From the NCBI GenBank assembly GCA_025463305.1, contig JAOBWK010000031.1, positions 1-50,193 of the forward strand: a stretch of 50,193 bases of DNA. The letters are read 5' to 3'. Positions 9,718 to 18,263 of this stretch are shown here, in pieces; within the stretch, counting starts at the first letter, position 1, and every line of letters starts with the position of its first letter. The DNA is from Ilumatobacteraceae bacterium (lineage in GTDB: Bacteria > Actinomycetota > Acidimicrobiia > Acidimicrobiales > Ilumatobacteraceae). The notes beneath the pieces are model-generated. The model saw only the letters and a list, made by a program, of their open reading frames with translations, did not search any database and was not told the DNA's origin. Position numbers and translations under genes: made by a program.

Positions 9718-10641
9718 ATGTCTCCAGAAGATCTCGTCCTCGCCCATCGCGACCTCCGCGACCGGCTCATCGCCGCAGGCCACTTCATCGCCACCGGCGT
9801 CGACGGCGTGTACGGGCGCAGCGCGGCGTTCGAGAGCGTGCTCGCGGGCGTCGACGCGGCGGCGTACTCACTCGGTGTCGGCGACGACCCGATCACGATG
9901 TACTTCCCGCCGATGATCCCGCGCTCCACGTTCGAGGCGGTCGACTACCTGCGCAACTTCCCGCAGCTGTGCGGCCCGGTCTTCACCTTCGAGGGCTCGG
10001 TCAAGGAGCACAGCGAGATGGTGCGGCGGATGGACGAGGGCGAGGACTACTCGTCGTGCCTGGTGCAGTCCGAAGTCGCGCTCACCCCGGCGTGCTGCTA
10101 CCCGGTCTACCCGTCGATCGCCGGCCAGCTCGGCCCCACCGACGGCGTCTACTCGACGATGGGCTACTGCTTCCGTCACGAGCCGTCGGTCGACCCGATG
10201 CGGCTGCAGGCGTTCCGTCAGCGCGAACACATCCGCGTCGGCACCCCGGACCAGGCGCTCGAGTGGCGCGAGACGTGGGTCGAGCGGATCCCGAAGCTGC
10301 TGGAGTCGATCGGCCTCGAGTTCACGTCCGACTTCGCCAACGATCCGTTCTTCGGGCGCACCGGGAAGCTGATGTCGGTCAACCAGCGCGCCCAGGAGCT
10401 CAAGATCGAGTGGCTCGTGCCGGTGTTCGGTGAAGAGCACCCCACCGCATGCGTGTCGGCCAACTACCACCAGAACCACTTCGGCGAGCTGTTCGGCATC
10501 ACCACCGAGGACGGCGCCGAGGCACACTCCGGCTGCGTCGGCTTCGGCCTGGAGCGCTGCGTGGTCGCGATGTTCGCCGCGCACGGCACCGACATCGACG
10601 CCTGGCCGGAGTCGATCAAGCAGCGCGTCTGGCCGTCATGA
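9718..10641 (+). CDS. Amino acid:[carrier protein] ligase (class II synthetase-like)
   Basis: A 307-aa homologue of the catalytic core of atypical seryl-tRNA synthetases without the tRNA-binding arm. Enzymes of this type, described from Bradyrhizobium and Agrobacterium, activate small amino acids (Gly or Ala) with ATP and load them on a carrier protein, not on tRNA. Visible are motif-2-like FRHEPS...FRQREHIRVG and motif 3 GFGLERC (275-281). The family's zinc site (Cys, Glu, Cys) is probably Cys126 or Cys127, Glu170 and Cys273. The start is the ATG at 9718, five bases after the flavoprotein stop. Amino-acid specificity cannot be read from the sequence. Confidence 0.9.
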   Translation: MSPEDLVLAHRDLRDRLIAAGHFIATGVDGVYGRSAAFESVLAGVDAAAYSLGVGDDPITMYFPPMIPRSTFEAVDYLRNFPQLCGPVFTFEGSVKEHSEMVRRMDEGEDYSSCLVQSEVALTPACCYPVYPSIAGQLGPTDGVYSTMGYCFRHEPSVDPMRLQAFRQREHIRVGTPDQALEWRETWVERIPKLLESIGLEFTSDFANDPFFGRTGKLMSVNQRAQELKIEWLVPVFGEEHPTACVSANYHQNHFGELFGITTEDGAEAHSGCVGFGLERCVVAMFAAHGTDIDAWPESIKQRVWPS

Positions 10642-11588
10642 GCCTCGACACCGTGCAGATGCCGACCGCCGCGTCGCACGTGCCCCACGCGCTGCATGCC
10701 CAGGACCGGATGTGGCCGGAGACCAACTGCTACGTCGATCTGTGGATCGAGCTGCTGCACGCCATCGGGCTCGATCCCATGGCCGCTCTTGCGTTCATGG
10801 TCAGCAGCGGCTTCGACGGCGAGCAGTGGGAGTTCTTCAAGTACCCCCCGGAGGACCTCCGCTTCGCCTATGGCATCGAGGTCAGCGAGCTGAACATCTG
10901 GCGCTCGGTCGAGCACCACATCGTCACCCACCTCGACCTCGGCCACCTGCTCACCATCGAGTCCGACGCGATGTACCTGCCCGACACCGCCGGTGACGCG
11001 TACGGGCTCGAGCACCAGAAGACCACCATCGCACCGGTGCGCATCGATCCCGTCGCGCGGCGACTGACCTACTTCCACAGCCGCGGCTGCTTCGAGCTCG
11101 AGGGCGACGACTACGACCGCACCGTGCTGAGCGATTCGCCGTGGCCGCCATACGCCGAACGGGTCGATCTCGATCGCCTCGTGCGTCACGACGAGGTCTC
11201 GATCCGCACGGTGTCGGAGGAACTGCTCGCCCAACACCTCGAGCGCCGGCCCACCGAGAACCCGGTGCTGCAGATGGCCGACCGCATCGCGCTCGACACC
11301 CCGTGGCTGCAGGCCAGCCCGTCCGAGGCGTTCCACCGCTACGCGTTCGGCACGTTGCGGCAGTGCGGGGCGTGGGCCGAGGTGCTCGCCGACTTCGTCG
11401 CCTGGCTGCGGCCGAGCGAGTTCGCCGGCTGTGCGAACTCGCTGCGCGAGCTGTCGTCGACCGCGAAGACGTGCCAGTTCAAGCTCGCCCGCGTGGCGAA
11501 CGGTCGCGACGCCGACCTCTCCGGGTTGTTCCAGACGATGGCCGGGCACTGGGACGATGCCTACGGGGTCCTCGTCGGTGGTGTCTGA
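10638..11588 (+). CDS. DUF1839 family protein
   Basis: A 316-aa protein with the DUF1839 hallmark WPETNCYVDLWIELLH (residues 26-41), a family that recurs beside amino acid:carrier protein ligases and has no known reaction. No signal peptide or membrane span is visible, so it is probably cytosolic. It overlaps the ligase stop codon by four bases (ATGA) and its own 3' end overlaps the GH2 start, so it is the central member of a coupled six-gene operon. It is a plausible transferase that takes the aminoacyl group from the carrier protein to an acceptor, but this is only positional inference. Confidence 0.85.
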   Translation: MSLDTVQMPTAASHVPHALHAQDRMWPETNCYVDLWIELLHAIGLDPMAALAFMVSSGFDGEQWEFFKYPPEDLRFAYGIEVSELNIWRSVEHHIVTHLDLGHLLTIESDAMYLPDTAGDAYGLEHQKTTIAPVRIDPVARRLTYFHSRGCFELEGDDYDRTVLSDSPWPPYAERVDLDRLVRHDEVSIRTVSEELLAQHLERRPTENPVLQMADRIALDTPWLQASPSEAFHRYAFGTLRQCGAWAEVLADFVAWLRPSEFAGCANSLRELSSTAKTCQFKLARVANGRDADLSGLFQTMAGHWDDAYGVLVGGV

Positions 11589-14082
11589 CCACCACACCGT
11601 CCTGCTCGATGCGTGGGAGGTCCTCCGGTCCGCACCCGGGTCGGTGACCTCGCCCGACGAGCTCGATCCGTCCGCGGACTGGGTGCACGCGCCGTGCCCC
11701 GGCACGGTGGCGAGCGCCTGGCGCGATGCCGGCAGATGGTCGGACAGCGCCGCGGTGGAGATCGACTTCGACGGGTTCGACTGGTGGTTCCGCACCACGA
11801 TCGACACCGATCCGACCCGGCCGTCGCTGCTTCGCTTCGGCGGCATCGCCACCATCGCCCGGGTCTGGGTCGACGGGACGCTGGCGTTGGAGAGCGAGAG
11901 CATGTTCGCCGTCCACGACCTCGTGCTGCAGCAGGCGCCGCGCCACGAGGTGGTGGTGGTGTGCCGTTCGCTGGAGGCGTGGCTGGGCAAGCGCCGCCCA
12001 CGCGGCCGCTGGAAGACGCGCCTGATCGCCCAGCAGCAGCTGCGCTGGGTGCGCACGTCGTTGCTCGGCCGGATGCCGTCGTGGCCACCACGCGCCGCGC
12101 CCGTGGGCCTGTGGCGCCCGGTCGAACTGGTCACGTTCGGTACCGTCGCCCACCGCGACCTGCGCGTCACGACTCGCCTCGACGGCGACGACGGTGTGGT
12201 CGCGATCAGCGGCTCGCTCGATCTCGCGACGCAACCGACGGCCGCGCGGCTGGTGATCGGCGGCGCGACGACCGAGGTCGCGCTGACGTGGTCGTCGGGC
12301 AGCGCGCGCGTGCACAGCGAGGCTGCCGTACCGGAGCCGGAGCGATGGTGGCCGGGCACGCACGGGCGACCGGCGCTGCACGCGGCGACGCTCGAGGTCG
12401 ATCTGCCCGACGGCTCGACGTGCTCGATCCCGCTCGGCGACGTCGGGTTCCGGTCCGTGGTGGCCGATCGATCCGACGAGGGGTTCGGGTTGCGCGTCAA
12501 CGACGAGCCCATCTTCTGCCGCGGGGTGTGCTGGGTGCCGATCGATCCGGTGGCGGTCGGTACCGGTCGCGAGCACCTCCGTGAGGCGCTGCAGCAGATC
12601 GCCGACGCAGGGATGAACATGGTGCGCATCACCGGGACGATGGCGTACGAGCAGCCGGAGTTCTACGAGCTCTGCGACGAGCTGGGGATCATGGTCTGGC
12701 ACGACCTGATGTTCGCCAACATGGACTACCCGATCGACGACGACGGCTTCGCGGCCCAGGTGATGGCGGAGATCGAGCAGTTCGTGGCCCGCGCAGCAGC
12801 GCATCCGTGCGTCGTCGTCGTGTGCGGCGGCAGCGAGGTCGAGCAGCAGGCGGCGATGATGGGCATCGACCCGGCCGAGCTGGATCACCGCCTCGGTCGC
12901 GAGGTCGTGGCGGCGATCGTGCGCGACAGCGCGCTCGACGTCGCGTACGTCGTCGACAGCCCGAGCGCTGGCGTGTTCCCGTTCTCGGTGTCCACCGGCG
13001 TCAGCCACTACTACGGCGTCGGTGCCTACCGGCGGCCGATGGACGACGCCCGCCGCGCCGGCGTGCGCTTCACCAGTGAGTGCCTCGCGTTCTCCAACGT
13101 GCCGTGCCGGGAGGCGCTCGAACCCTTCCTCGACGCCGGCGATCAGCCCGGGCACTCCCCGGTGTGGAAGCGCGGCGTGCCGCGCGACCGTTCGGCCGGT
13201 TGGGACTTCGAGGACGTTCGCGACCACTACGTGCGCGAGGTCTTCGGTGTCGATCCGTTCGAGGTGCGCGCCGTCGATCCCGACCGGTACCTCGACCTCG
13301 GCCGAGCGGCCGTCGCTGTCGTGATGGAGGCGACGATGGGCGAGTGGCGTCGCGACGCGTCGCCGTGCAACGGCGGGCTGGTGTTCACGGCGCGCGACCT
13401 CACCGCAGGCGCCGGCTGGGGCGTCGTCGATTCCGCGGGCCGGCCGAAGTCGGCCCACCACGCGCTCGCCCGGGCGTGCGCGCCGCTGGCCGTGTGGACC
13501 ACCGACGAAGGCCTGAACGGGCTCGTCGCGCACCTCGCCAACGACGGTCCAGCGCCGTTCGTCGGATCCCTCGCGGTGCGGCTGTTCGACGCGGACGGCG
13601 CGCAGACCGCCACCGCTTCGACGCCGATCGCGCTGGCCCCGCACGGCGCCACGTCCATCTCGGTCGACGCGCTGTTCGGCGGGTTCCGCGATCTCACCCA
13701 CGCCTACCGTTTCGGCCCGCTCGCCGTCGACGCGGTCGCGTTGCAGCTGCTCGACGACGCAGGCGCCGCCCGCAGCGACGCGACGTTCCTGCCCGGCGGT
13801 CACGCCAGGCCGCGGCTCGGCGACATCGGCCTGGAGGGCGATGCCACGCCGGCCGACGACGGCACGATCCAGGTCCGGGTCCGTTCGCGCGGCTTGGCCC
13901 ACTTCGTGTCGCTCGACATGGCGGGCCATGCGGCGGACGCCAACTGGTTCCACCTCGCGCCCGGTGACGAGCGCACCGTGCGGTTGCGTCCACTGCTGAG
14001 CCGGACGTCGACCCGGCTCGGCCCGGTGGTGGTCCGGGCCCTGAACAGCCGTCAGGTGATCAGCGTCGCATTGCCGCGTTGA
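11581..14082 (+). CDS. Glycoside hydrolase family 2 (beta-mannosidase-like)
   Basis: An 833-aa enzyme with the GH2 order: jelly-roll sugar-binding domain (1-170), immunoglobulin-like domain, and a TIM barrel starting FCRGVCWVPID. The acid/base Glu419 lies in CGGSE, where the family normally has Asn-Glu (Ser418 here). The nucleophile is probably Glu500 in FTSEC. No signal peptide is seen, so it may act inside the cell. The GTG at 11581 (or 11578) overlaps the DUF1839 stop, making it the last gene of the carrier-protein operon. Its 3' end overlaps the convergent glycosyltransferase gene by 23 bp. Substrate unknown; mannosidase, galactosidase or glucuronidase activities are all possible. Confidence 0.8.
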   Translation: MSDHHTVLLDAWEVLRSAPGSVTSPDELDPSADWVHAPCPGTVASAWRDAGRWSDSAAVEIDFDGFDWWFRTTIDTDPTRPSLLRFGGIATIARVWVDGTLALESESMFAVHDLVLQQAPRHEVVVVCRSLEAWLGKRRPRGRWKTRLIAQQQLRWVRTSLLGRMPSWPPRAAPVGLWRPVELVTFGTVAHRDLRVTTRLDGDDGVVAISGSLDLATQPTAARLVIGGATTEVALTWSSGSARVHSEAAVPEPERWWPGTHGRPALHAATLEVDLPDGSTCSIPLGDVGFRSVVADRSDEGFGLRVNDEPIFCRGVCWVPIDPVAVGTGREHLREALQQIADAGMNMVRITGTMAYEQPEFYELCDELGIMVWHDLMFANMDYPIDDDGFAAQVMAEIEQFVARAAAHPCVVVVCGGSEVEQQAAMMGIDPAELDHRLGREVVAAIVRDSALDVAYVVDSPSAGVFPFSVSTGVSHYYGVGAYRRPMDDARRAGVRFTSECLAFSNVPCREALEPFLDAGDQPGHSPVWKRGVPRDRSAGWDFEDVRDHYVREVFGVDPFEVRAVDPDRYLDLGRAAVAVVMEATMGEWRRDASPCNGGLVFTARDLTAGAGWGVVDSAGRPKSAHHALARACAPLAVWTTDEGLNGLVAHLANDGPAPFVGSLAVRLFDADGAQTATASTPIALAPHGATSISVDALFGGFRDLTHAYRFGPLAVDAVALQLLDDAGAARSDATFLPGGHARPRLGDIGLEGDATPADDGTIQVRVRSRGLAHFVSLDMAGHAADANWFHLAPGDERTVRLRPLLSRTSTRLGPVVVRALNSRQVISVALPR

Positions 14083-15274
14083 TCGCGTGCAGGCTCTCGT
14101 CGGCGAAGCGGTCGACGTCCCAGTCGGCGATCAGCGTGTGACCGGCCGCCGCCAGCCGGCGGCGCTCGTCGGCATCGAGGGCGAGCCGCTCGAGCGCGGC
14201 GGCCAACGCTGACCGATCGCCGCTCGGGAACTGGAGCCCGGTCTCGCCGTCGATGCACAGATCGGGGGCGGAGCCGACGACGTCGGACACGACGACACAC
14301 GTGCCGCTGGCCATCGCCTCGTTGACGACGAGGCCCCACTCCTCGGACGTGCTGGCGAGCACGAAGAGATCGGCGAGCGCCATGTACTCGGCAGTCTGGT
14401 CGTAGTCGGCGTACGGATGGAAGTGGACGGTGCCCGGGGCAGTTGCGACCGCCTCGTCGACGACGGCGGCACCGACGTGGCGGTTCACGACGGGGAGGCC
14501 GCGCGCCGCGCAGCGCGCGACGAGCCCTTCGAGCTCGTCGCCCTCACCGACGATCACCAGCGACGGCGGCGCGTCGACGCGCTCGCGCATGTCGGCGAAC
14601 GCGTCGATGACGAGACCGATGTTCTTCTTGGCCACGAGGCGGCCGAGGCTGAGGATGAACCCGTCGGGCAGCTGGTGCGCGGCAAGGTGCTCGGCTCGCG
14701 TCGCCCGGGCCGTGGCGGCGATCGTGGTGAAGTGCTGGTTGTCGACCACGTCGTAGCCGGGGAAGATGGCGGAGCCATCGAGGCCGAGCGACTCGTAGAA
14801 GGCCTGGTGCGGTGTGCCCGCCACGAGTGCGGCGCTGAAGTGGCGGACGATGAACGACTTCACCGCCTGGCGGGACTGGCCGGTCTGGGTGGTGAGCGCG
14901 TGGGTGTCGCTCATCATGATCACCCGCGCGCCGACGCAGCGGGCGACGACGTTGGTCAGCAGCGACCAGTGCCAGTACGAGGGAACGAAGACGACGGTCG
15001 GCCGGCGACGGATCAGCAGCGGGATCACCCGGCGCACGGTGGGGGACGGGCGGAACGTCATCTCCGGCGGCTCGAGCCCGATGTCGTGCACGCCGTCGAA
15101 CGCCTTCGCGTCCCAGGCGTAGATGCCGCTGCTCGAGTACATCTGCACGCCCTCGAGCTGCCAACCGGCCTGGGCGAGACGGGCGCGCGCCGCCACGAAG
15201 CGGGCGTGGTGGTACGGCCCCCAGTTGCCCCAGACCAGCAGGGCGCGCTGACGCCGTCGGGTGCGCGCTCTCAT
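14060..15274 (-). CDS. Glycosyltransferase, GT-B fold, family 4-like
   Basis: A 404-aa retaining-type sugar transferase. The C-terminal donor-binding half has LSLGRLVAKKNIGLVIDAF and the EX7E motif in SEEWGLVVNEAMASGT. No signal peptide is present; it probably acts at the inner face of the membrane on the lipid-linked repeat unit. The ATG at 15274 has GAGGG seven bases upstream on the minus strand. It is the last of three minus-strand genes (flippase, GT-A protein, this), and overlaps the end of the GH2 gene. Donor and acceptor sugars cannot be deduced. Confidence 0.9.
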   Translation of the reverse strand: MRARTRRRQRALLVWGNWGPYHHARFVAARARLAQAGWQLEGVQMYSSSGIYAWDAKAFDGVHDIGLEPPEMTFRPSPTVRRVIPLLIRRRPTVVFVPSYWHWSLLTNVVARCVGARVIMMSDTHALTTQTGQSRQAVKSFIVRHFSAALVAGTPHQAFYESLGLDGSAIFPGYDVVDNQHFTTIAATARATRAEHLAAHQLPDGFILSLGRLVAKKNIGLVIDAFADMRERVDAPPSLVIVGEGDELEGLVARCAARGLPVVNRHVGAAVVDEAVATAPGTVHFHPYADYDQTAEYMALADLFVLASTSEEWGLVVNEAMASGTCVVVSDVVGSAPDLCIDGETGLQFPSGDRSALAAALERLALDADERRRLAAAGHTLIADWDVDRFADESLHAINAAMRR

Positions 15275-15299
15275 GCCCGGACCCTCATGTCAGGGGTCT

Positions 15300-16334
15300 T
15301 CATGTCAGGGACGAGTGGGCACGGCCGGCCACCTTGCGGACGAGGTCGCGTGCGGTCTTGACCGGCGAGGATCCGCGGATGCCGATGCGGCCGCCGAGGT
15401 AGGTGGGCATGTCATCGCGGTGCTGCGCGCCCCAGGCCACGAAGCCGGCGCCGGAGAGGTCGGCGAACACCCGGCGCAAGCCGAACCGCTTCTCCGACGG
15501 CACATGCCAGATCGCGAGCGGACCTTCGGAACCGTCGATGTTGAGGTACGTGGTGGCCTGGGTCCAGCAGCGCTTCATGAACGGGTTCGCGGAGCCCACC
15601 GCGAGGCCGAGCGCGGTGTAGACGAGCGAGAGCAGGTGGGCCTCCTCGCCGATCGTGGCCTGGCCGTCGGCGAAGCGCTGCTGGCACTGCTGCCACATCC
15701 GATCGGCGAGATCGCCGACCTGCTGGCCGACATCGCCGCGGAACGCCTGCAGCTCGCCCCCGATGTACGAGATCGGCGGCGTCGGATCGCCGGTGAGGTC
15801 GGTGTAGACGCGGGCGAGATCGGGGGAGGCGAGGCCGTTCTCGACGTGCTCCGGGCCGAACTGCAGGTCGTAGGTGAGCGAGCCGGTCGACTGCAAAGCC
15901 GCCCAGAAGTCGTCGTTGCTCGGGTTGCCGTTCCACACGACGTCGCTGTCGAGCACGACGAACGCGTCGTCGTCAGCGGAGCGGGCGTTCAGCGAGCGGA
16001 GCACGTCGAGCACGAAGAACTGGTTGCGCCACTGGCCGGGCCAGCCGGTGGGCGGCGCGCTGTCGTAGTCGATGACCACCGTCTCGACGCCGATCTGGGC
16101 GAGCAGCCCCGCGGCCTGGCGGGCGGTGGGCGTGGAGTTCGTCCACGGCCGGTTGAGGTAGAGCAGCAGCGTGGCATCGGGGTTGGCGAGCCGCGCCGTC
16201 GCGAAGAACACCGGGATGCACCGCCGGTAGACATCGCGGAACGACTCGTCCCACGACTTGCCGGGCACCTGCGCGTACGTGCCGCCCTCTTCGCGCGGCT
16301 GCTCGTAGTACCACGTCGAGATGATCCTGGTCAT
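15300..16334 (-). CDS. Putative GT-A-fold glycosyltransferase
   Basis: A 344-aa protein with a nucleotide-sugar-type DxD motif in VVLDSDVVW (Asp129, Asp131) preceded by a Rossmann-like region (LLLYLNRPW, VVIDYD). I do not recognise a named family; the DxD and the neighbourhood of two transport and transferase genes point to sugar transfer. The ATG at 16334 is preferred over the GTG at 16343 because GAGGGA is too close to the latter. It follows the flippase by 34 bp and precedes the next glycosyltransferase by 25 bp, so the three form one operon. Confidence 0.65.
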   Translation of the reverse strand: MTRIISTWYYEQPREEGGTYAQVPGKSWDESFRDVYRRCIPVFFATARLANPDATLLLYLNRPWTNSTPTARQAAGLLAQIGVETVVIDYDSAPPTGWPGQWRNQFFVLDVLRSLNARSADDDAFVVLDSDVVWNGNPSNDDFWAALQSTGSLTYDLQFGPEHVENGLASPDLARVYTDLTGDPTPPISYIGGELQAFRGDVGQQVGDLADRMWQQCQQRFADGQATIGEEAHLLSLVYTALGLAVGSANPFMKRCWTQATTYLNIDGSEGPLAIWHVPSEKRFGLRRVFADLSGAGFVAWGAQHRDDMPTYLGGRIGIRGSSPVKTARDLVRKVAGRAHSSLT

Positions 16335-16368
16335 CGCGTGCACCGTCCCTCGTCGATGGTCCGGCCCG

Positions 16369-18186
16369 TCATGTCATCGCCGTCTCGGCCAGCAGCACCT
16401 CGTCGATGCGTTCCTCGAACGTCTCGTCCCGGGGAACGAGCGCCTTGTTGCGCAGCCACATCCGCCGGGCGCCGATGCCGAACACCGTGAGCGAGATCGC
16501 GTTCGAGAAGCCCTCGACGAGCGGCACCGCGGTGTTGCCGATGTGTGGGGCGAGGAGCGCGATGGCGGCGAGGCCGGCGATCGAGAGGCTCATCATCGTC
16601 CACGCGACCGTGCGGTCGAGGCCGCGCGCCTGCAGCAGCACCGACATCGGCTGCATGATCAGCTCTGGCAGCGAGACGATGATCAGCAGGCGGAGCACGT
16701 GGACCGAGCCGACGTACTCCGAGCCGAGCAGCAGCCGCACCATCTCCGGCGCGATCGCGATGATCACGGCACTCGCGACGACGCCGACGCCGAAGATCGC
16801 GACGACGGTGCGCAGCAGGCGGATCGCGACCCGGTCGGAGATGGCCGCCGCCAGCGACGGGAACAGGTAGCCGGAGTAGGCGAGGGCGATCAGGCTGATC
16901 GGCTGCGTCCACTTCTGCACCGCGCCGAGCTGGCCGGCCTGGGCGGTGCTGGAGGTGTGCTCGACCACCACCAGGATGAAGCCCTGGAGCACGACGGCGA
17001 TGCCGGCGAAGCCGAAGCTGGCGGCACCCCGCCACGGGTTGCCGGGGATCCAGGTGCGCTTCCAGGGCAGGATCTTGTCGCGGATCAGGTACACGGCGAT
17101 GCCGGCGCACACGGCCCAGCTGGCGGCCGAGGCGATGGCCATGCCGGTCAGCAGGTACGCCGATGGTGCGACGATGACCGTCACGAGCGTCACCATGTTG
17201 CCGGCGAACACGATCCACTCGGCGAGCACCGGGGAACGCAGCACGCGCACCGCGCCGAGGGTGCCGTGGCCGACGGCGATCGTGACCGACTGGATGCTCA
17301 GCGCGAGCACGCACACGACGGGCAACCGGCTGTCGGCGTAGGCCAGGCCCACGAGTGCGAGCACGACCATCATCGGCAGCTGCCAGACGGTGCGCTTGGT
17401 GAGCCATGGCAGGAAGCCGAGCCGGTCGGCGCCCTGGGCGAGGTCGATGGTCGCGCGTGAGCTGGAGCCGAAGTCGATCAGGCCACCGATCGCGGTGGAC
17501 ACGCCGTAGACGGCGACGAACGCGCCGAACACGCTCGGCGTCGTGCGCCGGGCGAGGATCAGCAGGGCGAGCCCGGTGGCCGCCTGGCCGGCGATGAGCG
17601 CGGTGCCGGTGCCGAGGGTGCCGAACGCCGATCGACGCCAGCCGCCGCGCCGCTTGGCGGGTGACGCATCGGTGCCGGCCGCGACGTCGGGTTCATCCGA
17701 CGGAGCGTCGTCGGCGTCGGGGCCTGCAATGGGCTGGACGAGCTCGACCGCGGGCTCGATCGTGATCGTCGGCCGCGTGGCCGGCCGGCGGGGTGCCGTC
17801 GCGACTCGCGCGACGGCGGGCGCGACCGGAACGGGTGCCGGTGCCGCGGTCGCTGGCGGTGTCGCCACCGGCGGCGGAGGAGCCGTTGGCGCGACCGGTG
17901 GCGGCGCGACGAGCAACGTGGCGGGGGCGACGGGCGGCGGCGGGACGACCGGCGCGACGGGCGTCTGGACGGGGGGCGCGGCGGGCGTCTTGACGGGCGG
18001 CGGGATCGGGGTCGGTGCGGGGGGTGCGAGGACGGCCGGCGGGATCGGCGGCGAGATGGCAGGCTTGCCGAGTGCGGATGGCCGCAACCCGCGCGTGCGG
18101 TTGATGACGAGGGGCGCGAACGATTGGAACGTCGTCAGCACCGGGGGCTCGAAGACGCCGCGATGTGGTTCCGCGTCCGTACCCAT
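16369..18186 (-). CDS. Wzx-type oligosaccharide flippase with long Pro/Ala-rich N-terminus
   Basis: A 605-aa protein. Residues about 195-580 are a MOP-superfamily flippase of about 12-14 hydrophobic spans (GTGTALIAGQAATGLALLIL, FGAFVAVYGVSTAIGG, SGYLFPSLAAAI), which moves lipid-linked repeat units across the membrane. The first 190 residues are a low-complexity Pro/Ala/Val extension with repeated PPPVAP and PVAP units and an acidic patch (DADDAPSDEPD); normal flippases start directly with the first helix. The extension is probably cytoplasmic and could bind partners. The ATG at 18186 follows TAGATT by seven bases (leaderless). Confidence 0.88.
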   Translation of the reverse strand: MGTDAEPHRGVFEPPVLTTFQSFAPLVINRTRGLRPSALGKPAISPPIPPAVLAPPAPTPIPPPVKTPAAPPVQTPVAPVVPPPPVAPATLLVAPPPVAPTAPPPPVATPPATAAPAPVPVAPAVARVATAPRRPATRPTITIEPAVELVQPIAGPDADDAPSDEPDVAAGTDASPAKRRGGWRRSAFGTLGTGTALIAGQAATGLALLILARRTTPSVFGAFVAVYGVSTAIGGLIDFGSSSRATIDLAQGADRLGFLPWLTKRTVWQLPMMVVLALVGLAYADSRLPVVCVLALSIQSVTIAVGHGTLGAVRVLRSPVLAEWIVFAGNMVTLVTVIVAPSAYLLTGMAIASAASWAVCAGIAVYLIRDKILPWKRTWIPGNPWRGAASFGFAGIAVVLQGFILVVVEHTSSTAQAGQLGAVQKWTQPISLIALAYSGYLFPSLAAAISDRVAIRLLRTVVAIFGVGVVASAVIIAIAPEMVRLLLGSEYVGSVHVLRLLIIVSLPELIMQPMSVLLQARGLDRTVAWTMMSLSIAGLAAIALLAPHIGNTAVPLVEGFSNAISLTVFGIGARRMWLRNKALVPRDETFEERIDEVLLAETAMT

Positions 18187-18193
18187 CAGGTGA

Positions 18194-18199
18194 AATCTA
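18194..18199 (-). promoter_or_regulatory. -10 box for the flippase operon (leaderless)
   Basis: On the minus strand this is TAGATT, 7 nt before the ATG at 18186. There is no Shine-Dalgarno in the spacer. Confidence 0.5.
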
Positions 18200-18263
18200 C
18201 CGGACGAAGGCGCAGGGCGCTCGGAGCCTCACGCTCCGTCGCATTCCGACCGATGGTATCGGC

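Noticed and set aside
11479..13953. 824-codon minus-strand frame over the GH2 gene
   Set aside because: It has no recognisable motif and is fully explained by the GH2 coding frame on the other strand.
15286..15310. Ten-base direct repeat CATGTCAGGG (two copies) between two glycosyltransferase genes
   Set aside because: It is too short and its copies fall at a stop codon and a leader; no target-site or attachment features accompany it.
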